64,000 bases of DNA from Trueperella bonasi. GTDB taxonomy: Bacteria > Actinomycetota > Actinomycetes > Actinomycetales > Actinomycetaceae. A program made the translations under genes and the position numbers. Shown here in pieces: positions 43,166 through 51,387 of the stretch (positions are counted from its first letter, which is position 1; every line of letters starts with the position of its first letter). The notes under the pieces were generated by a model. It ran no database searches. It saw nothing but the letters and a program-made list of their open reading frames with translations, and had not been told where the DNA came from. Where the stretch lies: the NCBI RefSeq assembly GCF_030811535.1, contig NZ_JAUSQX010000001.1, forward strand, positions 868,001 to 932,000. The letters run 5' to 3'.

Positions 43166-44104
43166 ATGGCCGACGAGACCACCCAGAACACCTACCCATC
43201 ACCAGAGTTCGAGGGTGATCCCGCCAATCTTCCCGTCGAGGATTACACCCGCTGGCTCGCGCCCTACAGCGCGGGCCCGGATCTGTTGGTTGGCCTTGAT
43301 GTGGATGGCACGATTTTGCACCACGACACCACGCTGTCCGCGCGGGTGCGCGAGGCCGTTCAGGCGCATATCGCTGGCGGTACGCATATCGTGATTGCCA
43401 CCGGGCGCGGCGTGCAGGCTACGCAGATTGCGCTCGAGGCGCTGGGGATCGATAGCGGGATCGCCGTCGTGTCGAATGGTGCGATGATTTTATCGATTGG
43501 CGAGAGTGATGATGGGCTGGAAACCACGGAATTTAATGGCGGGGTGGCTTCGGCGAACGTGCCGGTCCGCCTTCTTCGTGCCCACACTTTCCATCCGCGC
43601 GAGGAGATCGAGCTGATTGCGAAGGGTTTGCCGGAGGCGGTTATCGCGGTGGAATCGCTCAGTGGGCCTACCCGGATTTCGGGGCCCTTCCCCGAGGGGG
43701 AAATGTTGACGGAGACGGTGCTCGTACCCGTTGATGAGTTGGTGGTTCCCGACACCACGCGCGTTACGATACGCGCCCCGCACATGAGCGCGCTCGAGAT
43801 GCTCGAGGCGATTCAGGATCTTGGCCTGCAGGGCGTGGAGTACGCGGTTGGCTGGTCGGCGTGGATGGATTTGGCGCCCACCGGGATCAATAAGGCGGTG
43901 GGCTTGCAGGAGGTTGCGGATATTCTTGGCACGCGAGCGTCGATCACGGTTGGCGATTCGGGTAATGATTGCGAGATGCTCGCCTGGGCCGACGTCGGCG
44001 TGGCGATGGGCAATGCACGCCCGTATGTTGCATCGTTTGCGGATACGATGGCCCCGCACGTCGACGACGACGGGCTGGCGGTTGTGCTGGAAGAACTACT
44101 CTAG
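43166..44104 (+). CDS. HAD-superfamily Cof-type phosphatase
   Basis: A 312-residue protein. HAD motif I DVDGTIL, motif II-like ATGRG, Lys in INKAVGL and motif IV VGDSGNDCEMLAWAD, with a class IIB cap between. Sugar-phosphate or FMN phosphatases of this group are common; the substrate is unknown. A 40-residue N-terminal extension precedes motif I. ATG immediately follows the serS stop (TAAATG), so it is the second gene of that operon. Confidence 0.9.
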   Translation: MADETTQNTYPSPEFEGDPANLPVEDYTRWLAPYSAGPDLLVGLDVDGTILHHDTTLSARVREAVQAHIAGGTHIVIATGRGVQATQIALEALGIDSGIAVVSNGAMILSIGESDDGLETTEFNGGVASANVPVRLLRAHTFHPREEIELIAKGLPEAVIAVESLSGPTRISGPFPEGEMLTETVLVPVDELVVPDTTRVTIRAPHMSALEMLEAIQDLGLQGVEYAVGWSAWMDLAPTGINKAVGLQEVADILGTRASITVGDSGNDCEMLAWADVGVAMGNARPYVASFADTMAPHVDDDGLAVVLEELL

Positions 44105-44119
44105 CTTCTAGGTGCTTCC

Positions 44120-44143
44120 CGCGAGATCTAGATCGTTCTCGCG
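44120..44143 (+). terminator. Hairpin after the HAD phosphatase gene
   Basis: CGCGAGA/TCTCGCG, 7-bp stem with ten-base loop, 16 bases after the stop. No strong T-run. Confidence 0.5.
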
Positions 44144-44279
44144 AGACATGATTTCGTAATAAAAGTATCGCCAGAGCCATATTAGTGTCGCGGGAGCGAT
44201 GCGGGCGGAAGGAATGCGTGTTTGCTCAGCTAGCGCATGCGTTCTCTACTAGCGAACACGGCACACTGCAATTAGTTCA

Positions 44280-44379
44280 GCGTTTAACTATTCGTGCAGG
44301 TGGTAGCTAAATGTCTGATAAGTAACGTTTTGGTAACTGTCTCATTACTTTGGCGTTAAACTATTTTCCTCACTATGAT
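44280..44379 (+). promoter_or_regulatory. Promoter and repeated operator candidate of the sugar ABC operon
   Basis: Promoter: TTGGCG (44350-44355), 18-base spacer, TATGAT (44374-44379). The sequence GCGTTWAACTATT occurs twice, at 44280-44292 and 44353-44365 (12 of 13 identical), the second overlapping the -35 and spacer. A pair of sites 73 bp apart suits a looping LacI-type repressor. No regulator gene is adjacent. Apart from this, 44144-44279 shows nothing clear. Confidence 0.55.
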
Positions 44380-44408
44380 CAGGGCGACCCTTAACGAGGA
44401 GGAACGCA

Positions 44409-45749
44409 ATGAAGCGAATTGCTGCTATCTCTGCAGTACTGCTCGCGAGCGCTTCGCTCGCCGCATGTAGCTCTGATGATCCCGAGAAGCCGGACACCGG
44501 AGCTAGCGAAGAAACAACTGCCACGCAAGAAGCACCCAAGGGTAACTGGCCCGATCTTTCGGGTGAGACCCTCAACGTCGCATCGGACTGGTCCGGTGCG
44601 GAACAAGAAAACTTCGAGAAGGTTCTGGCCGGTTTCTCTGAGGCCACCGGCGCCGAAGTTACCTACACCTCGCTCGGCAACAACGTTGCAACCGCACTGG
44701 GTACGCAGATCGAGGGAGGATCGCCTCCGAACATTGCGTTGATCCCACAGCCGGGCCTGATGAACCAGCTGGTGGCTGACGGCTCGATCGTGCCGCTGGC
44801 CGATGACGTTCTGGCCGAGGTTAAAGAGAACTACGCGCAGACCTGGATCGATCTCGGTTCGGTGGACGGCGAGACGTACGGCGTGTGGTTTAAGGCCGCG
44901 AACAAATCGACCATGTGGTACAACGTTGAGCTCTACGAAGCCGCCGGTGTTGATACTCCTGAAACTTGGGAAGATTACGTCACCACCCTTGAGACCCTCG
45001 CCGATTCGGGTACCTACGGCGTGTCAATCGGCGCCGACGTCGGTTGGCCACTAACCGACTGGTTCGAAAACGTGTACCTTCGCACCGCAGGCCCAGAAAT
45101 GTACGATAAGCTGACCAACCACGAGATCCCGTGGACGGATCCGTCGGTCGAAGAAGCACTGAACGTGCTCGCCGAGGTGTGGGGTAACGACGCCGTGGTA
45201 CAGCCCGGTGGCGCGCAGCGCACCTTCCCGGACTCGGTGACTGCAGTCTTCGGTGACAACCCTGAGGCTGCAACCGTCTACGAGGGCGACTTCGTGGCAG
45301 GCAACATTGCCGACCAGACCTCGTCGGTTGTTGGTCAGGACGCCAAGTTCTACGCCTTCCCGTCGATTAACGACTCCGAGCCGTCCGTCATGGGCGCCGG
45401 AAACGTCGCGGTTGCATTCGATGATTCCGAGGCAACCCAGGCACTCATGAAGTACCTGGCATCGCCGGAGGCAGCCAACATCTGGATCGGGCTCGGTGGC
45501 TTCACCTCGCCGAACCAGAACGCTGACATGAACCTGTACCCGGATGAGACGTCGCTTCAGATTGCTGAGGAGCTCGTCAACGCCGAGGTCTTCCGCTTCG
45601 ACATGTCCGACCTTGTTCCGTCCGAATTCGGTGGAACCGAGGGCCAGGGCATGTGGCAGGAGTTCATCAACTTCTATGAAAACCCGGACGATATTCAGGG
45701 AACCATGGAAGCGCTTGAAGCGGCAGCACAGTCCGCTTATGGCAACTAA
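44409..45749 (+). CDS. Sugar ABC transporter binding lipoprotein (alpha-glucoside type)
   Basis: A 446-residue family-1 solute-binding protein. Lipobox LAAC at 17-20, acidic Ser/Thr linker, then LNVASDWSGAEQENFEKVLAGF, the PNIALIPQPGLMNQL loop and a Trp-rich C-terminal lobe (GMWQEFINFYENP). Resembles AglE-type alpha-glucoside-binding proteins. GAGGAGG precedes the ATG. First gene of a binding protein-MalF-MalG operon; a strong hairpin follows it. Confidence 0.9.
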   Translation: MKRIAAISAVLLASASLAACSSDDPEKPDTGASEETTATQEAPKGNWPDLSGETLNVASDWSGAEQENFEKVLAGFSEATGAEVTYTSLGNNVATALGTQIEGGSPPNIALIPQPGLMNQLVADGSIVPLADDVLAEVKENYAQTWIDLGSVDGETYGVWFKAANKSTMWYNVELYEAAGVDTPETWEDYVTTLETLADSGTYGVSIGADVGWPLTDWFENVYLRTAGPEMYDKLTNHEIPWTDPSVEEALNVLAEVWGNDAVVQPGGAQRTFPDSVTAVFGDNPEAATVYEGDFVAGNIADQTSSVVGQDAKFYAFPSINDSEPSVMGAGNVAVAFDDSEATQALMKYLASPEAANIWIGLGGFTSPNQNADMNLYPDETSLQIAEELVNAEVFRFDMSDLVPSEFGGTEGQGMWQEFINFYENPDDIQGTMEALEAAAQSAYGN

Positions 45750-45762
45750 TCAGTAACCGAAC

Positions 45763-45789
45763 GTGGGCGGGGCTAGGAGCCCCGCCCAC
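45763..45789 (+). terminator. Intra-operon hairpin between binding protein and permease genes
   Basis: A perfect 12-bp stem (GTGGGCGGGGCT/AGCCCCGCCCAC) with three-base loop, then TTCGTT. It probably protects or partly terminates the binding-protein message so that it is made in excess over the permeases, as in malE-malF systems. Confidence 0.8.
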
Positions 45790-45847
45790 TTCGTTGCGGT
45801 GAACACAACCGCAACATTTCAGCACTGAGCACCTTGAGGAAGTACTC

Positions 45848-47191
45848 ATGAGTACAGACACCGTCGCGAGTCGAACGCGCGAAGAGAAAACAAACTTTGA
45901 GGAACAACCCAGCCGGAAGAGAATCAATCCGATGCTCTGGTGGTTCCTCGGTCCAGCCGTTCTCATCCTGATCGTCATGATCATCTACCCCGCCGGCTAT
46001 TCGGTGGTGCGATCCCTGTTTGACGATTCGGGTAACTTCGTCGGCCTCGACAACTACGTGCGCATGTTCTCGATGTCGTCGACGAAGCAGGCCATTCAAA
46101 ATAACCTCATCTGGGTGCTCGCCGCTCCGCTCATTACTACCACGCTCGGCCTGATCTTGGCCGTTTTGATGGACAAGATTCGGTGGAAGACGGCCTTCCG
46201 CCTCATCATCTTCATGCCGATGGCGATTTCGATGCTCGCGGCCGGTATTATTTTCCGTTCGATTTTCCAGCAGAATCCGAATATCGGTTTCGCTAATGCG
46301 GCGATTGTGGCCGTCCAACAACTGGTCGGCGATTCGACCCAGTATCCGGGCGCCCGCCCCCGCGACACCGAAGCATTCACGCAGGGCGCTGACAATGCGA
46401 TCGAATCGAACCAGACATTCAGCGCCGGCGACGTGGCGGCCGTTCCGCTGGTGGGCATCCGCCAAGACGCGATTCCCGACCCCGAAGACCAAACCCAGGC
46501 CATGCCCGCCGATTCGGTTGACGGCTCGATCACTGGCACGGTGTGGCTCGATTTCGCGCGCGGCGGCGGTGGCGAGTCCGGTGTGATCGATGACGGTGAA
46601 GCCGGCCTGGGCGGCATGGAAGTCGCGATCGTGGATCCGGCGGGCGGCGTCGTCGCTACTACTGAAACCAACGACGACGGCACGTTCGGCTTCGAAGAGA
46701 TCGGCGGCGAATCCTTCACTGTGAAGCTCAGTGCCGCGAACTTCGCCGAAGCCCCCACGGGTATCGACTGGCTCGGCCCCTCGCTCATCACGCCGGTCAT
46801 GATTGTGGCCTTCATCTGGATTTGGGCCGGTTTCGCGATGGTGATGATCGGGGCGGGCCTATCCGCCGTCGATCGTTCGCTCATGGAAGCGGCGCGCGTC
46901 GATGGCGCTAGCGAATGGCAAGTTTTCCGGCACGTCACGGTGCCGCAGCTACGTCCAACCATCACGGTCGTGCTCGTGACTCTGACCATTAACGTGCTGA
47001 AAATCTTCGACCTCGTCTACGTCATACCGCCGGGCCAATCAAAGGAGGCGGGCACCGTCGTCGCCGTCGAAATGTGGAAGCAATTCGGAAACTACAACTA
47101 CGGAATGGGCTCGGCGCTCGCGATCTTGCTGGTCATCATGGTGTTGCCGTTCATGCTGTGGCAGGTGCGCAACTTCAGGAAGGGGAACTAG
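45848..47191 (+). CDS. MalF-like sugar ABC permease with inserted Cna-B/SdrD-like domain
   Basis: A 447-residue permease, about 150 longer than the usual family member. Membrane segments at about 31-50, 86-107, 117-137, then an extracytoplasmic insert (144-306) and three further segments with the coupling loop EAARVDGASEWQVFRHVTVPQL. Within the insert, 226-295 (ITGTVWLDFARGGGG..., GVIDDGEAGLGGMEVAI, TNDDGTFGFEEI) reads like a Cna-B/SdrD-type beta-sandwich. E. coli MalF has an unrelated P2 loop at a comparable place. Partner of the MalG-like gene downstream. Confidence 0.88.
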   Translation: MSTDTVASRTREEKTNFEEQPSRKRINPMLWWFLGPAVLILIVMIIYPAGYSVVRSLFDDSGNFVGLDNYVRMFSMSSTKQAIQNNLIWVLAAPLITTTLGLILAVLMDKIRWKTAFRLIIFMPMAISMLAAGIIFRSIFQQNPNIGFANAAIVAVQQLVGDSTQYPGARPRDTEAFTQGADNAIESNQTFSAGDVAAVPLVGIRQDAIPDPEDQTQAMPADSVDGSITGTVWLDFARGGGGESGVIDDGEAGLGGMEVAIVDPAGGVVATTETNDDGTFGFEEIGGESFTVKLSAANFAEAPTGIDWLGPSLITPVMIVAFIWIWAGFAMVMIGAGLSAVDRSLMEAARVDGASEWQVFRHVTVPQLRPTITVVLVTLTINVLKIFDLVYVIPPGQSKEAGTVVAVEMWKQFGNYNYGMGSALAILLVIMVLPFMLWQVRNFRKGN

Positions 47192-47193
47192 CG

Positions 47194-48120
47194 ATGGCGG
47201 CTAAAGAAACGCAAGCAGCGCGGGTGGATTTAGCGACGACGGCGGGGCACGTGTCACAAGCGGGTCGAAGGCGTACGCTGAGCGAAAAAATCAACCGCGT
47301 TCTATCAAATTCTGTGGTGAACGTTGTGTTGCTGATCGTGGCCGCAATGTGGCTGCTGCCAACCGTTGGCCTGTTTTTCCAGTCGGTGCGCTCCCCTCAA
47401 GACAACGCGCAAACCGGCTGGTGGACGATCTTCGACAACTTCGAGCAGTGGACGTGGGGGAACTACGAGTCGATCCTCAATAATGACTCGATGATGCAAT
47501 CGCTGTGGAATACCGTGCTGATCGTCGTGCCGTCGACGTTCCTCGTGGTGTTCATTGGCGCGATGGCCGGCTACGCGCTCGCGTGGATCGAGTTCCCCGG
47601 CCGCACTGCCCTTCTGACCGTCATTGTTGGCCTCATGGCTGTGCCGCTGCAGGTCTCCTTCATTCCGCTCGCTCAGCTGTTTGGCTCGGTTGGCATCTTT
47701 GGCACGCGGTGGGCCGTCATCCTGTTCCATACGGCCTTCGGATTGCCGTTCGCGGTATTCCTCATGCGCAACTACTTCCGGCAGATTTCGCCCGAGCTCA
47801 TGGAGGCTGCACGCCTGGACGGCGCGGGTGAGATGCGGATCTTCGTGCGCATCGCGCTCCCGCTTGGCGCCCCGGCCCTAGCGTCGCTGACGATCTTCCA
47901 GTTCCTGTGGTCCTGGAACGACATGCTTGTGGCTCTGATCTTTGCAGGCCCGCAAGACAAGCCGATCACGGTGGCGCTATCCGAGCAGCTCAGGCTGTTC
48001 TCTTCGAATATTGACATCCTCGCCGCTGGCGCGTTTTTGTCGATGATCATCCCGCTGCTCGTGTTCTTCGCCGGTCAGAAGTACTTCGTCAACGCCCTCT
48101 TGCAGGGTTCAACGAAGTAA
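47194..48120 (+). CDS. MalG-like sugar ABC permease
   Basis: A 308-residue permease with six membrane segments and coupling loop EAARLDGAGEMRIFVRIALPLG. A hydrophilic N-terminus of about 45 residues. ATG at 47194 follows GGAAGGGGAA and is two bases behind the malF-like stop; the longer upstream frame is spurious. No ATPase gene is present in the operon, so it must borrow a shared MsmK/UgpC-type ATPase encoded elsewhere. Confidence 0.92.
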   Translation: MAAKETQAARVDLATTAGHVSQAGRRRTLSEKINRVLSNSVVNVVLLIVAAMWLLPTVGLFFQSVRSPQDNAQTGWWTIFDNFEQWTWGNYESILNNDSMMQSLWNTVLIVVPSTFLVVFIGAMAGYALAWIEFPGRTALLTVIVGLMAVPLQVSFIPLAQLFGSVGIFGTRWAVILFHTAFGLPFAVFLMRNYFRQISPELMEAARLDGAGEMRIFVRIALPLGAPALASLTIFQFLWSWNDMLVALIFAGPQDKPITVALSEQLRLFSSNIDILAAGAFLSMIIPLLVFFAGQKYFVNALLQGSTK

Positions 48121-48128
48121 CAATCAAT

Positions 48129-48164
48129 GACGACGAGGCGGGGCTGGTGCTTCGCCTCGTCGTC
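48129..48164 (+). terminator. Terminator of the sugar ABC operon
   Basis: A perfect 12-bp stem GACGACGAGGCG/CGCCTCGTCGTC with 12-base loop, nine bases after the stop, followed by GTTTGTG. Confidence 0.85.
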
Positions 48165-48252
48165 GTTTGTGGGAGGCTTTTTGCGTCATATCTGCGGGCG
48201 TGTCACAATAGCAGATGGCTTTCTTGTGCCCGCGAGGGTATGGGCAAGTGCA

Positions 48253-48343
48253 GGAGGGTTGTCAGAGCGGCCGAATGAGGCGGTCTTGAAAACCGTTATA
48301 CGGTGATCCCGTATCGGGGGTTCGAATCCCCCACCCTCCGCCA
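48253..48343 (+). tRNA. tRNA-Ser(UGA)
   Basis: Class II cloverleaf: acceptor GGAGGGT/ACCCTCC, anticodon loop CTTGAAA (TGA), long variable arm, T-loop GGTTCGAATCC, encoded CCA. Confidence 0.97.
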
Positions 48344-48366
48344 ACATAACGAATAGAGGAGGTCGT

Positions 48367-49725
48367 GTGACGAATTCCGATTCTCTAACAATTGAAGACA
48401 TTTCCCAAGAAATTGAGCACGCGCTCAGTCATGATTCGATAACACTTGCCGCTAAGGCGTTGCAATCGTTGCGTTCGCAAGACGTCGTGCAGCTCATGCA
48501 CCGTCTCGATTTCAGAAACCGGGCGGTCGTGTACCGACTCCTTCCAAAGGATCGGGCATTAGCTGTTTTTGAAATGCTGCAACCGCGCCTTCAGGCGGAT
48601 CTTGTCCATGCGTTGCACGATGAGGAAGTCACCGGCGTTTTCGCCGAGATGGATCCGGACGATCGCGCAACGCTTCTCGATGAGCTTCCCGCCGGCGTCG
48701 CCACCCGGCTACTGCGGGATCTGCCCGAATCCGAACTCGAGCTGACCTCAATTGTTCTTGGCTACCCGGCGAACTCCATCGGCCGGCGAATGAGCCCAGA
48801 ATTTGTGAGCGCATATCAGGACGCAACCGTGGCCGAAACCCTTATCCGGGTTCGCTCGCGGATCGACGACGCCGAGACGATCTACACCATCCCGGTGGTT
48901 AATCGGCAGCGAAAGCTCATGGGGGTGCTCGACCTGAGCGCGGCCATGCGGGCTGATCATGACACGTCCATTGCCGAAATCATGGACGAGCCCTATTCGG
49001 TGCCCGCCACCGAGAGCGCGGAGCAGGCTGCCATTCGCTGCTCAAATCTCAGGGTCTTAGTGCTGCCTGTGGTGGATGACGAGTCGAGGCTGGTCGGGAT
49101 TCTGACCGTTGACGACGCTCTGTCGATCCTCGAGGACGCCCAGGCTGAGGATCAGGCGCGTATCTCTGGTTCTGAGCCGTTGCGCCGCCCGTATTTGGCG
49201 ACGCCGGTCAGGTCGATCGTCAAGTCGCGCGTGGTGTGGTTGCTCGTTCTGGCTATTGGCGCAACGATCACCGTGCAAGTGCTGGAGGTTTTTGAGGCGA
49301 CGATCGAGCAGATGGTCGTGCTCTCCCTCTTCGTTCCGCTCCTGATTGGCACCGGTGGCAACACCGGCAATCAGGCTGCAACCACGGTGACGCGTGCGTT
49401 GGCGGTGGGCGACGTGCGGCCGCGCGACGTCTTTAAGGTAATCGCTCGAGAAATCAGGGTGGGGCTTACTCTCGGGTTACTTCTGGGCACCCTCGGCTTC
49501 GCCATCGCGTCTATATTCTATGGCGTGGCGATCGGGCTGGTTATTGGTCTGACCCTCATGAGCATCTGTACGCTGGCCGCCGCGGTTGGCGGCGGGATGC
49601 CACTGGTTGCAACAAAGATTGGTGTGGATCCTGCCGTTTTCGCCAATCCGTTTATTACCACGTTGGTGGATGCGACCGGTCTGGTTATCTACTTCCTCAT
49701 TGCGCGAGCCGTATTGGGTCTGTGA
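48367..49725 (+). CDS. mgtE: Magnesium transporter MgtE
   Basis: A 452-residue protein in the standard order: N-domain of superhelical repeats (about 1-130), a CBS pair (about 135-265, Mg2+ sensor), a plug helix, and five membrane segments. The selectivity motif GTGGNTGNQAATT is intact. GTG start with GAGGAGG six bases upstream. It gates Mg2+ uptake by intracellular Mg2+. Followed by a palindromic terminator. Confidence 0.96.
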   Translation: MTNSDSLTIEDISQEIEHALSHDSITLAAKALQSLRSQDVVQLMHRLDFRNRAVVYRLLPKDRALAVFEMLQPRLQADLVHALHDEEVTGVFAEMDPDDRATLLDELPAGVATRLLRDLPESELELTSIVLGYPANSIGRRMSPEFVSAYQDATVAETLIRVRSRIDDAETIYTIPVVNRQRKLMGVLDLSAAMRADHDTSIAEIMDEPYSVPATESAEQAAIRCSNLRVLVLPVVDDESRLVGILTVDDALSILEDAQAEDQARISGSEPLRRPYLATPVRSIVKSRVVWLLVLAIGATITVQVLEVFEATIEQMVVLSLFVPLLIGTGGNTGNQAATTVTRALAVGDVRPRDVFKVIAREIRVGLTLGLLLGTLGFAIASIFYGVAIGLVIGLTLMSICTLAAAVGGGMPLVATKIGVDPAVFANPFITTLVDATGLVIYFLIARAVLGL

Positions 49726-49776
49726 GGCGTCGCCTGCCACGCCTCACGGGTGCGGCGGCCACTGCGACTGAACGTG

Positions 49777-49806
49777 ATGAGCGCCCGGCACGTGCCGGGC
49801 GCTCAT
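49777..49806 (+). terminator. Perfect 30-bp palindrome after mgtE
   Basis: ATGAGCGCCCGGCAC directly followed by its reverse complement, a 15-bp perfect palindrome; as RNA a hairpin with a minimal loop, then TTGCTGTTG. Likely mgtE terminator. Confidence 0.8.
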
Positions 49807-49898
49807 TGCTGTTGACGTTGTACCTAATTGTCGAATTGCTCCCGGTGGAGGAGCTCGGCTAGATCACGGAGGGCATCGTCGCACCTCGTGTAAAAGTT

Positions 49899-49976
49899 CT
49901 AGAAGATCATCGACAGGAGCCAGACCAATACGACGATAATGAGGATGAGTCCAATGATTCGAATAATGCCAGTCAT
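49899..49976 (-). CDS. 25-residue hydrophobic membrane microprotein
   Basis: ATG at 49976 encodes MTGIIRIIGLILIIVVLVW and ends LLSMIF. GGAG lies seven bases upstream; an ATG two codons earlier (49982) is too close to it. Almost the whole chain is one membrane helix with a single Arg near the N-terminus. It resembles stand-alone actinobacterial hydrophobic microproteins; function unknown. The surrounding stretch on both sides is non-coding. Confidence 0.65.
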   Translation of the reverse strand: MTGIIRIIGLILIIVVLVWLLSMIF

Positions 49977-50317
49977 TTTCATTCTCCGTTCAGAAGTCGA
50001 TTGTTCAATTTCGTTAAGCATTCATCAAAAACTGGCTTAAACATAGGTAATCCGCCAATGGTGAATCAGGTAGCGACGCAACGCCGAGTACGCATTAACG
50101 CGGGTACCCGCTTAGACACAGGTCAGAGCGCACATGCGTCCGCCGAGCACCCGCGCTGGCACAATCCGGAGATAGGCGGGCGTGCACTCGGAGCGGGCGC
50201 AACGATGGCAGTGCCGGATGCAGCCGGCAAGGTGAGCTGATCGTCGTCGTTAGTGATTGTGGTGGCCGCAGACCAGTTGGCAACTAGGGCGCGGAATCGG
50301 CTAGTCTGGGGTGGCTT
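49977..50317. other. Intergenic stretch, no gene seen
   Basis: Upstream region of the microprotein and of tRNA-Ser(GCU). Open frames here have no ribosome sites or recognisable motifs. I see no repeat or hairpin of note. Confidence 0.5.
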
Positions 50318-50406
50318 GGAGATATGGCTGAGTGGTCGAAAGCGCTCCCCTGCTAAGGGAGTAGTCGCATATACGCGGCTCGAGGGTTCAAATCCCTCTA
50401 TCTCCG
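50318..50406 (+). tRNA. tRNA-Ser(GCU)
   Basis: Class II cloverleaf: acceptor GGAGATA/TATCTCC, anticodon loop CTGCTAA (GCT), long variable arm, T-loop GGTTCAAATCC. CCA is not encoded. Confidence 0.97.
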
Positions 50407-50412
50407 CGTGTG

Positions 50413-50445
50413 GCCCCTTCCGAAGAACTTTCGGGAGGGGCTTTT
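50413..50445 (+). terminator. Terminator of tRNA-Ser(GCU)
   Basis: GCCCCTTCCGAA/TTCGGGAGGGGC, near-perfect 12-bp stem, followed by TTTTCG. Confidence 0.9.
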
Positions 50446-50491
50446 CGCGTCCCCGCCCCTGCTACACCCCCCCCCACGGGCGTCTCACGAA

Positions 50492-50556
50492 GGGCTTTCC
50501 TGCTTCACGGAGGGCCTTAATGCTGCATCTAAGCCCTCCATCAAACAGGAAAGCCC
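50492..50556. repeat. Long two-segment hairpin
   Basis: Outer stem GGGCTTTCCTG/CAGGAAAGCCC (11 bp), a symmetric 6/6 internal loop, inner stem GGAGGGCCTTA/TAAGCCCTCC (one bulge) and a ten-base loop. It lies between tRNA-Ser and the 3' end of the minus-strand DUF1801 gene and has no T-run on either side. It may be a bidirectional terminator, a processing signal or a small structured RNA. Confidence 0.6.
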
Positions 50557-50638
50557 ATCATTACGGCGAGGGTAGAGCGAGCCATAGCCACCCTGCCCCA
50601 CGGGCCCAGCGCACCCAACGGCGTAGGATGGCCGCCGT

Positions 50639-51136
50639 TCAGTCAGCGCGAGTGCGATCAGCCCACGCGCGCTCGATGAGTTCGCGCAGCACCGTCACAT
50701 CGATTCCCTCGAATGCGGGTAAGGCAATCGCGTTCCGGCCGGTCGTGACATCTCCCAGCCGCGCAAGGATCTCAGCGTAGTAATCGGCGTATCTGCGAAG
50801 AACGAGCACGAGGTGGCACCCGCGACGGGTGAACCCGATTTCAAAACCATCGTCCGGGGACTCTGGGTGGGCGGCGGGCTTCTTCTGCCCGAATCCAATT
50901 ACGGACGGCCCCCTCATGACAGCCTCGCATCCGGTGACCTGACTCAGCAGGTCGAAGAGCGCGCGAGCATCGGATTGGAGTTCGAGCGGGTAGCGATCGA
51001 TGCAGTCGATTGGCTGCAAGCACGACGCCGGCCTGCCAGCGCTCACGGGAACATCTTGCACAAATTCGCGGGCGGGCGAGGAGTGATCGGTGCGACGGGT
51101 CACAACTCCTCCTCGGGTCATCCAAGATTCGGACAT
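50639..51136 (-). CDS. DUF1801-like protein
   Basis: A 165-residue protein. The second half (FDLLSQVTGCEAVMRGPSVIGFGQ, FTRRGCHLVLVLRRYADYYAEIL, DVTVLRELIERAWADR) fits the DUF1801/YdhG-like fold, small alpha/beta proteins of unknown role. GAGGAAGG four bases before the ATG fixes the start. It is a single gene, divergent from the second DASS transporter. Confidence 0.8.
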   Translation of the reverse strand: MSESWMTRGGVVTRRTDHSSPAREFVQDVPVSAGRPASCLQPIDCIDRYPLELQSDARALFDLLSQVTGCEAVMRGPSVIGFGQKKPAAHPESPDDGFEIGFTRRGCHLVLVLRRYADYYAEILARLGDVTTGRNAIALPAFEGIDVTVLRELIERAWADRTRAD

Positions 51137-51387
51137 TTAACCTTCCTCGATTCTACCGCCGGTGATCGAGTAAGTGTTGGGTAGTCAAGAGACGCGCGAC
51201 CGACGAGCAGCGCGCTTTATAACATTTCCATAACGCCTCGACATCAAGGCTTTCAACGATCGCGAACCGTCGTATAGTTGCCAGCAAGCCTGTGGCTATT
51301 GCCTCATCGCACCAAAAAGCAATCATGCTCAGGCTAAAACACCAATCAGCACTCTGAGTTATTCACACACAGAAAAGAGGAATCCAC

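Noticed and set aside
46096-46989. A 297-codon minus-strand frame within the MalF-like permease
   Set aside because: Low-complexity Ser/Thr/Pro composition, no ribosome site, antisense to a clear permease.
46073-47193. MalG-like start at 47074
   Set aside because: The extra 40 residues overlap the upstream permease out of frame; ATG 47194 has a good ribosome site and a family-like N-terminus.
50001-50240. A 79-codon plus-strand frame
   Set aside because: No ribosome site, no recognisable motif, and it runs through the presumed promoter of the microprotein.
51180-51387. CRP site upstream of the second DASS transporter
   Set aside because: Only isolated half-site-like bases; no GTGA-N6-TCAC arrangement.
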